A stretch of DNA of 64,000 nucleotides from Limimaricola sp. G21655-S1 (GTDB taxonomy: Bacteria > Pseudomonadota > Alphaproteobacteria > Rhodobacterales > Rhodobacteraceae), in NCBI RefSeq assembly GCF_027213785.1, contig NZ_JAPWGO010000015.1, forward strand, positions 51,859 through 115,858, written 5' to 3'. The notes under the pieces were generated by a model, which saw nothing but the letters and a program-made list of their open reading frames with translations, ran no database searches and was not told the DNA's origin. A program made the translations under genes and the position numbers. Below are positions 27,700 through 36,738 of this stretch, piece after piece (position 1 is the stretch's first letter; each line of letters opens with the position of its first letter).

Positions 27700-28959
27700 A
27701 TGAGCCTCGACAGAAGCTGGGTCGAAAGCGCCAATGATGCCGGGACCGATTTTCCGCTCAACAACCTGCCCTACGGCGTCTTCTCGACCCCGGGCGGGGC
27801 CCCGCGCTGCGGCGTGGCGATCGGCGACATGATCCTCGACGTCGCGGCGCTGGAGCGTGCGGGGATCATTTCGTTGCGAGGCGGCCCCCTGTTGCAGTCG
27901 GCCACATGGAACCCGCTCATGGCCGCTGGCGCCGATGCTTGGGCGGCGCTCCGGTTGCGGCTGAGGGAGCTGTTGGCCGAGGGGGCGTCGCAGGCCGGGG
28001 CGTTGCGCGCGCATCTGGTGCCGCAGGCGGAGGCCACGCTGCACATGCCGTTCACGGTGGCCGAGTTCACGGATTTCTACGCCAGCCGCCATCACGCCAC
28101 CAATGTCGGCACGATGTTTCGCGGCGCCGAGAACGCCTTGCCGCCAAACTGGTTGTCGATGCCCATCGGCTACAATGGCCGCGCCTCGTCGGTCGTGGTG
28201 TCGGGGACCGAGATCCGCCGCCCTTGGGGCCAGATCAAGGGGCCGGAGGACGCGCTTCCTCGCTTCGCACCGTCGGCACGTTTCGACTTCGAACTGGAGA
28301 TGGGGGCGATCCTCGGCCAGCCCTCGAACGGACCGGTGAGCGTTGCGGAGGCCGATGCGATGATCTTCGGCTACGTGCTGCTGAACGACTGGTCGGCGCG
28401 TGACATCCAGGCTTGGGAGTACCAGCCGCTCGGCCCGTTCCAAGGCAAGGCGACGGCGACCTCGATCAGCCCGTGGATCGTCACCGCCGCAGCGCTGGCG
28501 CCGTTTCGCACCTCGACCCCCGAACGCGAGCGCGACCTTCTGCCCTATCTGCGGGAGCCGGGTCCGATGCTCTACGACATCGAGCTTGAGGTCGAACTCG
28601 CCCCCGAAGGCGCAGGGCCGGTCACCATTGCGCGGACCAATTACCGCGAGATGTACTACTCCGCCGCGCAGCAACTGGCGCACCATACCACCTCGGGCTG
28701 CCCGATGCGGGTCGGCGACCTGCTGGGTTCGGGCACGATATCGGGACCTGCCAGAGAGAGCCGCGGCGCGCTCCTCGAACTAAGCTGGGGCGGCAAGGAG
28801 CCGATCGCCGTCGGTGACCAGACCCGCAGTTTCATCGAGGATGGCGATACGCTGAGGTTCCGGGGCCATGCGCAGGGCGACGGATACCGTGTCGGTTTCG
28901 GCGAATGTATCGGCAAGGTACTGCCGGCGCTGGACGATCCCTATAAGTCAGGCTGCTGA
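27700..28959 (+). CDS. fahA: Fumarylacetoacetase
   Basis: 419 residues of two-domain FAH. The small N-terminal SH3-like domain is followed by the catalytic part with D125 (FTDFYASRHHATNVG) as metal ligand and H132 as general base, WLSMPIGYNGRASS, and the metal-site region LLNDWSARDIQAWEYQPLGPF. Family knowledge: it cleaves fumarylacetoacetate to fumarate and acetoacetate. It is read with hmgA (34-base gap, AGGGGAAATG start region). The isomerase step between the two must be encoded elsewhere or occur through glutathione. Confidence 0.96.
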   Translation: MSLDRSWVESANDAGTDFPLNNLPYGVFSTPGGAPRCGVAIGDMILDVAALERAGIISLRGGPLLQSATWNPLMAAGADAWAALRLRLRELLAEGASQAGALRAHLVPQAEATLHMPFTVAEFTDFYASRHHATNVGTMFRGAENALPPNWLSMPIGYNGRASSVVVSGTEIRRPWGQIKGPEDALPRFAPSARFDFELEMGAILGQPSNGPVSVAEADAMIFGYVLLNDWSARDIQAWEYQPLGPFQGKATATSISPWIVTAAALAPFRTSTPERERDLLPYLREPGPMLYDIELEVELAPEGAGPVTIARTNYREMYYSAAQQLAHHTTSGCPMRVGDLLGSGTISGPARESRGALLELSWGGKEPIAVGDQTRSFIEDGDTLRFRGHAQGDGYRVGFGECIGKVLPALDDPYKSGC

Positions 28960-29058
28960 GAAGGCCCTTGTCCCGCCGATTGGCTCTCAGAAGAGCCCGG
29001 AACAATCACGAACCGGAGGAGATCGCCGCGAAGCGCCGGCAGGCCGATGTAGCCCGCT

Positions 29059-30066
29059 TCACATCGTCACGCAGATCTTGCCGAAATGCGCACCGCTTTC
29101 CTGATACCGAAAGGCGTGCGCAAGTTCGGACAGCTCGAAGCTGCGGTCGATCATCGGGCGCAGCTTCAGCGCGTCGAGGGCCTTCACGAAGTCGAGCTGA
29201 TGCGCGCGCGAGCCGACGATCAGGCCCTGAAGGCGTTGCTGGCGCGCCATCAGCAGGGCGGTGGGTACCTCTCCGGCGCGGCCGGTAAGCACGCCGATCA
29301 GCGCGATATGCGCCCCGGGCCGTCCGGCGACGATGGACTGCGCGAGTGTGGCAGGCCCGCCGACCTCGACCACGATGTCGACGCCGTGGCCCCCGGTCAT
29401 GCGGCGCATTTCCTCGCCCCATTCGGGGGTTTCGCGATAGTTGATGACGTGATCCGCCCCCATCCCACGTAGGCGCTCGAGCTTCGCATCCGACGAGGAG
29501 GTGGCGATCACGTTAGCGCCCATCGCCTTGGCCAGTTGCAGCGCGTAGATCGACACGCCGCCGGTGCCGAGCACGGCGACCGTGTCGCCGGCCTTGAGCC
29601 CCGCATCGACCACCAGCGCCCGCCACGCGGTCAGGCCGGCGGTGGTGATGGTCGCCGCCTCCTCGTGGCTCCATCCTTCGGGCGCATGGGTGAACCAGCT
29701 CGCGGGCAGCGTGACGCGTTCGCGCGCATAGCCGTCACGCCCGTCGCCGGGGGTGCCCGAAAAGTCGAAGGGCCGGTCGTCGCCCGCCTGCCAGTCCGGG
29801 AAAAAGCAGGACACGACGGAATCGCCGGCGGCGAAGTCGTACACGCCTTCGCCGACCGCCTCGACGCGGCCCGCGCCATCGGCCATCGGAATCCGCCCGT
29901 CCGGCAAAGCCCCCCCGACGGCACAGACCCGGTAGTCGTGAAAGTTGAGCGAGCTGGCATGCAGACGCACGGTGATCTCCCCGGGGCCCGGTGCCGCCGG
30001 TTCGGCCACATCCTCAAGTACGAGGTTGTCGAGGCCGCCGGGCGCCTTGCTCCTTACCTGTTTCAA
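29059..30066 (-). CDS. Zinc-type alcohol dehydrogenase-like (MDR/quinone oxidoreductase) protein
   Basis: 335 residues from a TTG at 30066 that has AGGAAAGG seven bases upstream; an earlier in-frame TTG at 30123 would add 19 residues but has no clear ribosome site. GroES-like domain (~20-125), then Rossmann domain with AVLGTGGVSIYALQLAKAMGA, and VEVGGPATLAQS. The zinc-ligand cysteines of true alcohol dehydrogenases are not evident, so a quinone-oxidoreductase-like enzyme is likely. It is on the minus strand downstream of the carnitine genes but separated by ~130 bases; the role is unknown. Confidence 0.82.
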   Translation of the reverse strand: MKQVRSKAPGGLDNLVLEDVAEPAAPGPGEITVRLHASSLNFHDYRVCAVGGALPDGRIPMADGAGRVEAVGEGVYDFAAGDSVVSCFFPDWQAGDDRPFDFSGTPGDGRDGYARERVTLPASWFTHAPEGWSHEEAATITTAGLTAWRALVVDAGLKAGDTVAVLGTGGVSIYALQLAKAMGANVIATSSSDAKLERLRGMGADHVINYRETPEWGEEMRRMTGGHGVDIVVEVGGPATLAQSIVAGRPGAHIALIGVLTGRAGEVPTALLMARQQRLQGLIVGSRAHQLDFVKALDALKLRPMIDRSFELSELAHAFRYQESGAHFGKICVTM

Positions 30067-30196
30067 GAGATTGCCTTTCCTGTTGAATGTCCCTGCCGGG
30101 GCCGCGCCCCCTTTGGAAGCCAAGATTTAGCGCATGCGCCGGAATGTCCCGGCACCTTGAAATCAGGGCGTGGCCACTGGCCGCGCGACGCCGGGA

Positions 30197-30361
30197 TCAG
30201 GCCCGGAAATCCGAACCGATCCCGTCGATCGAGGTCAGATGCGCCTGCCATTCGAGTTCGAGATCGCCATCCGCCGCCTTCATCCGCTCGTATTGCCCAT
30301 GCAGATGGGCGGCCATCCCTTTCCGGGCCATCTTTTCTTCGCGTGAAATGGGCCGTCTCAT
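30197..30361 (-). CDS. 54-residue protein at the end of the carnitine operon
   Basis: A short frame, ATG at 30361 to TGA at 30197, sits 15 bases after the carnitine dehydrogenase stop on the same strand. Its sequence opens MRRPISREEKMARKG and ends SIDGIGSDFRA; it is charged, with Lys/Arg in the first half and Asp/Glu in the second, and has no membrane segment. I do not recognise it, but the codon pattern matches its neighbours and the spacing suggests co-translation. No strong ribosome binding site is seen. Confidence 0.55.
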   Translation of the reverse strand: MRRPISREEKMARKGMAAHLHGQYERMKAADGDLELEWQAHLTSIDGIGSDFRA

Positions 30362-30376
30362 TGGTGGCTTCGTTCG

Positions 30377-31798
30377 TCAGCTGCGTTGCCCGACGGCGCC
30401 ACCGGCGCCCTCGGCGGGACGCCCGGCATGGGCCGCGGCTAGGGTTTCGAGCGCCGCCGCCACCTGCGGTGCGGGGGGGCAGGCGCGGCGGGACGTCAGG
30501 TCGGTGTGCAAAAGCAGGGTCTCAATCGTCGCCGCGAGAGTCCCCTCGGGCTTGGTTACGCGGTGGAACAGCTTCATCTTCTTGCCCGCCGCTTCGAGCA
30601 GCTGCGTGGTCACCGTCAGCATCGTGCCGCGATGCACCTCGTCGAGATACCGGATACGGGTGTCGACGGTGAAAAAGCTCTTGCCCGAAGCGATATAGGC
30701 CGCGTCGGCGCCGACCAGCTTCATCAGCGCATCGGTCGCCCGGCTGCCCAGTTCGAGATAGGCGGCCTCGTTCATGTGTCCGTTATAGTCGGTCCAGGTC
30801 ACAGGCACGGATGTGCGCAGCGTGATCGGCAGCCCGTCGATCTCCCCGCCTTCGGGCAGGCTCCGCTCATGTTCGAGAAGGACGCCGCCCGCACCGCTGC
30901 CGGTCCGGCGCAGGCCGCGCAGGATGGCAACGAGGTTGTCGTCGCGGAGCCGCTCCAGAGTGCGGATCGATTGGTGCCCGGACTGCGCATCGGACTGGCG
31001 ACCGATCGTGTCGATCAGCGCATCGTCCAGCTTTGGCACGTCCGTCAGCTTGCTCCGGGGCCAGCCGAGGGTCGGGCCGAACTGCTCGATATAGGCTCGC
31101 ATGCCGGCCTCGCCGCCGGCGATGCGGTAGGTCTCGAACAGCCCCATCTGTGCCCAGCGAAGCCCGAAGCTCATGCGGATCGCATCGTCGATCTCCGAGG
31201 TCGTGGCAATGCCGTCCTTGAGCATCCACAACGCCTCGCGCCACACCGCCTCCTGGAACCGGTTACCGATGAAGGCGTCGATTTCCTTACGCAGCACGAG
31301 CGGGTGCATGCCGATCGAGGCGACGACTACGCGAGCGCGATCGCAATACCGCGCCTCCCCCGAGATCTCGGCCAGGGGCAGGAGATAGACTGGATTGAAC
31401 GGGTGCACCACCACGACCGGCGCGCCGCGTGCGGCGAGGTCGCTGGCCTTGAAGCCCGAGGTGGAGGAGGCGACGAAGCCGCCCTCGGGCAGGTGGGCGG
31501 CGATCTCGGCATAGACCGCGTGCTTGAGGTCGAGCCGCTCCGACACGCTTTCCTGCACCCAATTCGCCCCTGCCACCGCATCGGCGACGGAAGAGGCGAA
31601 GCTCAGCCGCCCCTCTGGCGGCAGCGGCCGGTCGTAGAGGGCGGGCAGCGAGGCCCGGGCATTGTCGAGCACCTCGCCGATCTTGCGCTCGGTGTCGGGG
31701 TCGGGGTCGAAGACCGCAACGTCCCAGCCGTTGAGCAGGAAACGCGCGGCCCAGCCGCCGCCGACGACACCGCCGCCGATGATCGCCGCGTGGCTCAT
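30377..31798 (-). CDS. lcdH: L-carnitine 3-dehydrogenase fused to a hotdog thioesterase
   Basis: 473 residues with two parts. Residues 1 to ~310 are a 3-hydroxyacyl-CoA-dehydrogenase-like carnitine dehydrogenase: NAD-binding GGGVVGGGWAARF (8-20), SSTSGFKASDLA, VVHPFNPVYLLPLAE and NRFQEAVWREAL. Residues ~325-473 are a 4HBT-like thioesterase with TWTDYNGHMNEAAYLE. Family knowledge: the first part oxidises L-carnitine to 3-dehydrocarnitine; the fused thioesterase releases betaine from betainyl-CoA. The BKACE encoded just upstream (overlap at 31795-31798) makes that betainyl-CoA, so three consecutive steps lie in two adjacent genes. Confidence 0.92.
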   Translation of the reverse strand: MSHAAIIGGGVVGGGWAARFLLNGWDVAVFDPDPDTERKIGEVLDNARASLPALYDRPLPPEGRLSFASSVADAVAGANWVQESVSERLDLKHAVYAEIAAHLPEGGFVASSTSGFKASDLAARGAPVVVVHPFNPVYLLPLAEISGEARYCDRARVVVASIGMHPLVLRKEIDAFIGNRFQEAVWREALWMLKDGIATTSEIDDAIRMSFGLRWAQMGLFETYRIAGGEAGMRAYIEQFGPTLGWPRSKLTDVPKLDDALIDTIGRQSDAQSGHQSIRTLERLRDDNLVAILRGLRRTGSGAGGVLLEHERSLPEGGEIDGLPITLRTSVPVTWTDYNGHMNEAAYLELGSRATDALMKLVGADAAYIASGKSFFTVDTRIRYLDEVHRGTMLTVTTQLLEAAGKKMKLFHRVTKPEGTLAATIETLLLHTDLTSRRACPPAPQVAAALETLAAAHAGRPAEGAGGAVGQRS

Positions 31799-32718
31799 GC
31801 CGGCAGGTCGCCGGGCGCGCGCTTGCTAAGCCCGAGCTGGTCGCGAACCTCCCGAGGGCCCATGAGCGTGGCACCCATGTTCGACAGCAGGCTGGCCGCC
31901 TTCTCGACCAGCTGCCCGTTGGTCGCCAGCACGCCACGCTCGAGATAGAGATTGTCCTCGAGGCCGACACGGACGTTGCCTCCCGCCAGGGCGGCGGCGG
32001 CGACATAGGGCATCTGATCGCGCCCGAGGCTGAAGGCCGACCAGTTCCAGCTTTCGGGCACGTTGTTGACCATCGCCATGAAGGTGTTGAGGTCGTTGGG
32101 CGCGCCCCACGGCACGCCCATGCACAGCTGCACCAGCGCCGGGTCGTCCAGCACGCCCTCGCGGACCAGCTGCTTGGCGAACCATAAATGTCCGGTGTCG
32201 AAGGCCTCGATCTCCGGCTTCACGCCGAGCTCGGTCATCTGGGCGCCCATGGACCGCAGCATGGCGGTGGTGTTGGTCATGACGTAATCGCCATCGCCGA
32301 AATTCATCGAGCCGCAATCGAGCGTGCAGATCTCCGGCAGGCAGGCGCGGATATGGGCCATGCGCTCGGTCGCGCCGGCCATGTCGGTCTGGGCCGCGTC
32401 GACATCCATGGGCGTCTCGACCCCGCCGAGGGCAAGGTCGCCGCCGACCCCCGCCGTCAGGTTGAGCACCATGTCGATATCGGCCGATCGGATGCGGTCG
32501 GTCACCTCGCGGTAGAGATCGAGGTCGCGGCAGGGCGCGCCGGTCTCGGGGTCGCGCACGTGGCAATGCACGATCGCGGCCCCCGCCTTCGCGGCGTCGA
32601 TGGCGGCGTCGGCGATCTCCTTGGGCGAGCGGGGCACGAGGCGGCTCTTGTCCTGCGTGGCCCCGGCCCCGGTGATCGCGGCGGTGAGAAATATCTTGCG
32701 GTTCATCTCGAGTGGCAT
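31795..32718 (-). CDS. BKACE, 3-dehydrocarnitine cleavage enzyme
   Basis: 307 residues of DUF849 with zinc motif HCHVRDPETG (~52-61), NLTAGVGGD, a long substrate region with TLDCGSMNFGDGDYV, and VGLEDNLYLERG near the end. Family knowledge: dehydrocarnitine + acetyl-CoA gives acetoacetate + betainyl-CoA. Assignment to dehydrocarnitine is by its direct overlap with carnitine dehydrogenase and by length/motif type; it is clearly different from the shorter BKACE at 15596. Confidence 0.9.
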   Translation of the reverse strand: MPLEMNRKIFLTAAITGAGATQDKSRLVPRSPKEIADAAIDAAKAGAAIVHCHVRDPETGAPCRDLDLYREVTDRIRSADIDMVLNLTAGVGGDLALGGVETPMDVDAAQTDMAGATERMAHIRACLPEICTLDCGSMNFGDGDYVMTNTTAMLRSMGAQMTELGVKPEIEAFDTGHLWFAKQLVREGVLDDPALVQLCMGVPWGAPNDLNTFMAMVNNVPESWNWSAFSLGRDQMPYVAAAALAGGNVRVGLEDNLYLERGVLATNGQLVEKAASLLSNMGATLMGPREVRDQLGLSKRAPGDLPA

Positions 32719-32737
32719 GACCTCTCCTGTCCTCTCG

Positions 32738-33523
32738 TTACCGGCCCTTCCAGACCGGGTCGCGTTTCTCGGCGAAGGCGCGCGCGCCCTCCTTCTGATC
32801 CTCGGAGCGATAGAGCCGTTCGACCGTCTCGAACTGGCTGCCGGTGACGCGGTTCATGGCATCTTGGAACTTCATGTCCTCCGCCTCGCGGGCGATCTCC
32901 TTGATCGCCGCGAAGACCAGCGGCGGCCCGGCGGCTAGTTCCTCGGCCATGGCGCGCGCCGCCGTCATCAGCCCGGCGGCGGGCAGGATGCGATTGACGA
33001 GACCCCAGCGATGCGCCTCCTGCGCGTCGAACCAGCGGCCGGTAAAAAGCAGCTCCATCGCGATGTGATAGGGGATGCGCTTGGGCAGCTTGATCGTGGC
33101 GGCATCAGCCACCGTCCCCGACCTGATCTCCGGCAGGGCGAAGCTGGCGTGATCGGCGGCGAGTATGATGTCGGCGCTGATCGCCAGCTCCAGCCCGCCG
33201 CCGCAGGCGATGCCGTTCACCGCGGCGATGACCGGCTTGTTGAGCCCGCGCAGCTCCTGCAGCCCGCCGAAACCGCCCTTGCCGTAATCGGCATCGACCG
33301 CCTCGCCCTCGGCGGCGGCCCTGAGGTCCCAGCCGGGGCAGAAGAACTTTTCGCCCGCGCCGGTGATGACCGCCACCCGCAGCTCGGGGTCGTCGCGAAA
33401 GGCGGTGAAGATCTCGCCCAGCTCGCGGCTGGTGGCCGTGTCGATGGCATTGGCCTTGGGCCGGTCCAGCGTCACCTCGAGCACCGCGCCGCGGCGCTCG
33501 GTGCGCACGTTCGAAGATGTCAT
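32738..33523 (-). CDS. caiD: Crotonobetainyl-CoA hydratase (CaiD-like)
   Basis: 261 residues of the crotonase family starting at 33523; the frame stays open upstream inside the neighbouring gene but homology begins here. Very close in pattern to CaiD: LDRPKANAID, AVITGAGEKFFCPGWDL, KPVIAAVNGIACGGGLELA (oxyanion hole) and the C-terminal AFAEKRDPVWKGR. Family knowledge: it hydrates crotonobetainyl-CoA to carnitinyl-CoA. One region that in CaiD reads GIVPDSGG is TVADAAT here, a local difference near the active site. The start overlaps the ligase stop by ATGA. Confidence 0.9.
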   Translation of the reverse strand: MTSSNVRTERRGAVLEVTLDRPKANAIDTATSRELGEIFTAFRDDPELRVAVITGAGEKFFCPGWDLRAAAEGEAVDADYGKGGFGGLQELRGLNKPVIAAVNGIACGGGLELAISADIILAADHASFALPEIRSGTVADAATIKLPKRIPYHIAMELLFTGRWFDAQEAHRWGLVNRILPAAGLMTAARAMAEELAAGPPLVFAAIKEIAREAEDMKFQDAMNRVTGSQFETVERLYRSEDQKEGARAFAEKRDPVWKGR

Positions 33524-35574
33524 CGGCTCTCTCCCATCCTGATGAGCGCGTCCGCCGCCACGGCATCCGTCGCGCGGCAGATCAGCGGGTTGATTTCGAC
33601 CTCCTGCAGCCGGTCCGCATGAAGCCTGACAAACTCCTGCAATGCCATGACCGTATCGAGCACGGCCTGCATATCGGCTGTTGCCCGCCCGCGATAGCCG
33701 GTCAGCAGCGCAGCGGTCCGCAGCCCGGCGAGCGCGTCCGCGACCTCGTCGCGGCTGGCGGGGATCAGCATCGAGGCGGTGTCGCGGATCAGTTCGGTAA
33801 GGATGCCGCCGAGCCCCAGCGTTAGGACGAAGCCATGCGCCGGATCGCGGATCACCCCGACGAGAAGCTCGGCCACGCAATCGGTAATCATTTCCTCGAC
33901 GAGAAAGCTCTCGGTCGGCATCGCCTCTGCCGCCTCGCGCACTGCCCCGGCGTCGGCGAGGTTCAGCGCGACCGCCCCGGCCTCGGTCTTGTGGGCAATG
34001 CCCTCGCCCTTCAGCACGACCGGAAAGCCGATCGCGGCGGCGGCGGCCCCGGCCCCCTCGGCCGAGGCGGCGCGGGTCGATCTCGGCACCCGGATTCCGG
34101 CCGCGCGGAGCAGCGCCTTGGCCTCGGCCTCGGGGTAGATGCGGCTCGCGCCCCGCATCTCCTTCGGGATCAGCACGGGCTCGGGCATGGCGCCGTTCCG
34201 GTCCCCACTCCCCCCGATCCCGGCGGCGGCGCGGATCGCGCGCACCGCCTCGCCCATGCCGCAAAGCGGTGTGATGCCGAGCCGCAGCGCCCGTATCGCG
34301 ACCGCCTCGGGCAGCCCCTCGGCCAAGAGCGAGACCAGCGCCATCGGCGTGCCGGTGGCATCTTTCGCGGCCGCCGCCGCGCGGAGCACCTGATCGTACT
34401 CGGGCGCGTCGAAATGGTCGTCGCGGGGGAAGTCGATCACGACGCAGCCAAGCGCCAAATCGGCGTCGCACAGGGCGCTGAAACAGGCGGTGAGCGCCGC
34501 CTCGTCGCCCCAGATATAGGTGTTGTAATCGAGCGGGTTCGCGAGCGCGACCTTGGGGCCGAGCGCGGTGCGGAGCGCTGCACGCTGGCCCGGTTCCAGC
34601 GGCGGAAAGACCACGCCCGCCGCCTCGCCCAAATCGGCCATGAGCGACGCCTCGCCGCCCGAGCAAGAGGCCGAGGCGATGCGCGTCGAGGCCAGCCCGC
34701 CGGTCACATGCAAGAGCTTCAGCGTCTCGACCAGTTCCGCCGGGGTGTCGACCTGCGCGATGCCGAGCCGCCGCAGCAGCGCCCGCGCGCCAGCATCGCT
34801 ACCGGTGACCGAGGCAGTGTGCGACACCGCCGCCGCCCGCGCCTGCCCCGAGGTGCCGACCTTGAGCGCGGCGACGGGCTTGCCCAGCTCGCGCGCGCGG
34901 CGGGCCAGCCGCTCGAAGGCGGACAGGTTTCCGATGCCCTCGATATGCAGCCCCAGCGCGGTGATGCGCGGATCCTCGAGCAACGCGATGCCCAGATCCA
35001 CCATCGAGGTCTGGGCCTGGTTGCCGGCAGCCACGACGACGGCCAATGGCAGGCCCCGGCGCTGCATGGTGAGGTTGATCAGCACGTTCGAGGACTGGCC
35101 AATCACCGCCACACCGCTGTCGCAGGGCGTCATGCCGTGCCGGTCGGGCCACAGTGCGACCTGATCGAGCGCGTTGACCATGCCGTAGCAGTTCGGGCCG
35201 AGCACCCGCATCCCGCCCGCCGCCGCGACCAGATCGGCCTGCAGCCTCGCGCCGTCGGACAGCTCGGACACCGCCTCGCTGAACCCCGCCGCGAAGCACA
35301 CCGCGCCGCTGCAGCCCATGGCCGACAGCTTGGCCACGACCTCGACCGTCAGCGTGCGGTTGACGCCGATGAAGGCGGCGTCGGGCCTGCCGGGGAGTGC
35401 CGCGAGATCGGGATAGGCGGGCAGGCCGCCGACCTCGGCCTTCCCGGGATGCACCGGCCAGATCGGTCCGGCGAAACCCGCCGCCCGGCATTGGCGTACC
35501 ACGTTCTCGCACCAGGTCCCGCCGCCGATGACGGCGATGGCGCGCGGCGAGAAGAGGCGACCGAGCGGCTCCAC
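33520..35574 (-). CDS. ADP-forming (NDP-forming) acyl-CoA ligase, probable betaine-CoA ligase
   Basis: 684 residues. CoA-binding Rossmann domain (1 to ~130, PRAIAVIGGGTWCENVVRQ), two flavodoxin-like succinyl-CoA-ligase domains (~145-440) with the phospho-histidine in AAAVSHTASVTGSDA, and an ATP-grasp domain (~460-684: FPVVLKGEGIAHKTEAGAV, then LQEVEINPLI). Family knowledge: reversible acid:CoA ligation with ADP and phosphate. In this operon it takes the place of the AMP-forming CaiC-type ligase or a CaiB-type transferase, so gamma-butyrobetaine, crotonobetaine or carnitine is the expected acid (inference). Confidence 0.85.
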   Translation of the reverse strand: MEPLGRLFSPRAIAVIGGGTWCENVVRQCRAAGFAGPIWPVHPGKAEVGGLPAYPDLAALPGRPDAAFIGVNRTLTVEVVAKLSAMGCSGAVCFAAGFSEAVSELSDGARLQADLVAAAGGMRVLGPNCYGMVNALDQVALWPDRHGMTPCDSGVAVIGQSSNVLINLTMQRRGLPLAVVVAAGNQAQTSMVDLGIALLEDPRITALGLHIEGIGNLSAFERLARRARELGKPVAALKVGTSGQARAAAVSHTASVTGSDAGARALLRRLGIAQVDTPAELVETLKLLHVTGGLASTRIASASCSGGEASLMADLGEAAGVVFPPLEPGQRAALRTALGPKVALANPLDYNTYIWGDEAALTACFSALCDADLALGCVVIDFPRDDHFDAPEYDQVLRAAAAAKDATGTPMALVSLLAEGLPEAVAIRALRLGITPLCGMGEAVRAIRAAAGIGGSGDRNGAMPEPVLIPKEMRGASRIYPEAEAKALLRAAGIRVPRSTRAASAEGAGAAAAAIGFPVVLKGEGIAHKTEAGAVALNLADAGAVREAAEAMPTESFLVEEMITDCVAELLVGVIRDPAHGFVLTLGLGGILTELIRDTASMLIPASRDEVADALAGLRTAALLTGYRGRATADMQAVLDTVMALQEFVRLHADRLQEVEINPLICRATDAVAADALIRMGESR

Positions 35575-35577
35575 GGA

Positions 35578-36738
35578 TCAGGCGCCCAGCGGCCGGAAGA
35601 GCTCCCGGCTGATGATGTGACGCTGGATCTCGGAGGTGCCGTCCCAGATCCGCTCGACCCGCGCGTCGCGCCAGAAGCGCTCGATCGGCAGCTCGTCCAT
35701 CAGCCCCATGCCGCCATGGATCTGCAGCGCCGCGTCGGTCACCCGCGCCAGCATCTCCGAGGCGTAGAGCTTGGCCGAGGCGATCTCGCGGTTCGCCGGC
35801 AGGCCCTGGTCGAGCCGCCAAGCCGAGGACAGCGTGAGCAGGTCGGCGGCGTCGATCTCCGTGATCATGTCGGCGATCTGGAAGCCGACGCCTTGGAACT
35901 TGGCGATCGGCTGGCCGAACTGCTGGCGCTCGGCCGCGTAGTGCAACGCGTGATCGAAGACCCGGCGGGCGCGGCCCACCGACATGGTCGCCACGGTGAT
36001 CCGCGTGGCATAGAGCCATTCGTTCATCACCGCGAAACCACCATCGACCTCGCCCAGCACCTGCGCGTCGGGCAGCCGGCAGTCGTCGAAATACAAATTG
36101 CAGTTCTTGTAGCCGCGATGCGAGACCGAGTTGTAGCCGCGCGCCACCTCGAAGCCCCGCGTGTCGCGGTCGACAAGGAAGCAGGTGATGCGCTTCTTGG
36201 GCCCGCGCGGGGTGTCGTCGACGCCGGTGGCAACGAAGACGATGAAGAAATCCGCGTGCTCGGCACCCGAGATGAAATGCTTGGAGCCGTTGATCACCCA
36301 GTCGCCGCCGTCGCGCGTGGCGGTGCATTTCATGCCGCGCACGTCCGAGCCGGCATCGGGTTCGGTCATCGCCAGCGCGTCCATCCGCTCGCCGCGCACG
36401 GCGGGCATCAGGTAGCGGTCGACCTGCTCGCCCTCGCAGGCCATCAGGATGTTCTGTGGCCGACCGAAGAAGTGGGTCAGCGCCATCGCGCCGCGGCCCA
36501 GCTCGCGCTCGACAAGGGCGAATTCGAGATGCGACAGGCCCGGCCCGCCGACGCTTTCGGGAAAGTTGGAGGCGTAAAAGCCCAGATCGATGACCTTGCG
36601 CTTGATCTCCTGCGCAATCTCGGCGGGCACCTCACCCGTTCGCTCGACCTCGGCCTCGTGCGGATAGATCTCGTTTTCGACGAAGCTGCGGACGTTGGAG
36701 ACGATCATCTCCTGTTCGTCGCTCAGACCAAAATTCAT
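35578..36738 (-). CDS. Acyl-CoA dehydrogenase (gamma-butyrobetainyl/crotonobetainyl-CoA)
   Basis: 386 residues from ATG 36738 (MNFGLSDEQEMIV, the family N-terminus; GGGTG lies upstream). FAD motifs ALAMTEPDAGSDVRG and WVINGSKHFISGAEHADFF, QFGQPIAKFQGV, and the C-terminal GTSEIQRHIIS, whose glutamate is the usual catalytic base. Family knowledge: alpha,beta-dehydrogenation of a CoA thioester with electrons passed to ETF. Context with CaiD and carnitine dehydrogenase points to conversion of gamma-butyrobetainyl-CoA into crotonobetainyl-CoA. Its ATG overlaps the stop of a decayed permease frame. Confidence 0.88.
   Translation of the reverse strand: MNFGLSDEQEMIVSNVRSFVENEIYPHEAEVERTGEVPAEIAQEIKRKVIDLGFYASNFPESVGGPGLSHLEFALVERELGRGAMALTHFFGRPQNILMACEGEQVDRYLMPAVRGERMDALAMTEPDAGSDVRGMKCTATRDGGDWVINGSKHFISGAEHADFFIVFVATGVDDTPRGPKKRITCFLVDRDTRGFEVARGYNSVSHRGYKNCNLYFDDCRLPDAQVLGEVDGGFAVMNEWLYATRITVATMSVGRARRVFDHALHYAAERQQFGQPIAKFQGVGFQIADMITEIDAADLLTLSSAWRLDQGLPANREIASAKLYASEMLARVTDAALQIHGGMGLMDELPIERFWRDARVERIWDGTSEIQRHIISRELFRPLGA

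Noticed and set aside
33524..34666. N-terminal extension of the CaiD-like gene into the ligase gene
   Set aside because: Homology starts at 33523 and the start overlaps the ligase stop; the upstream frame is antisense-like, Arg-rich sequence.
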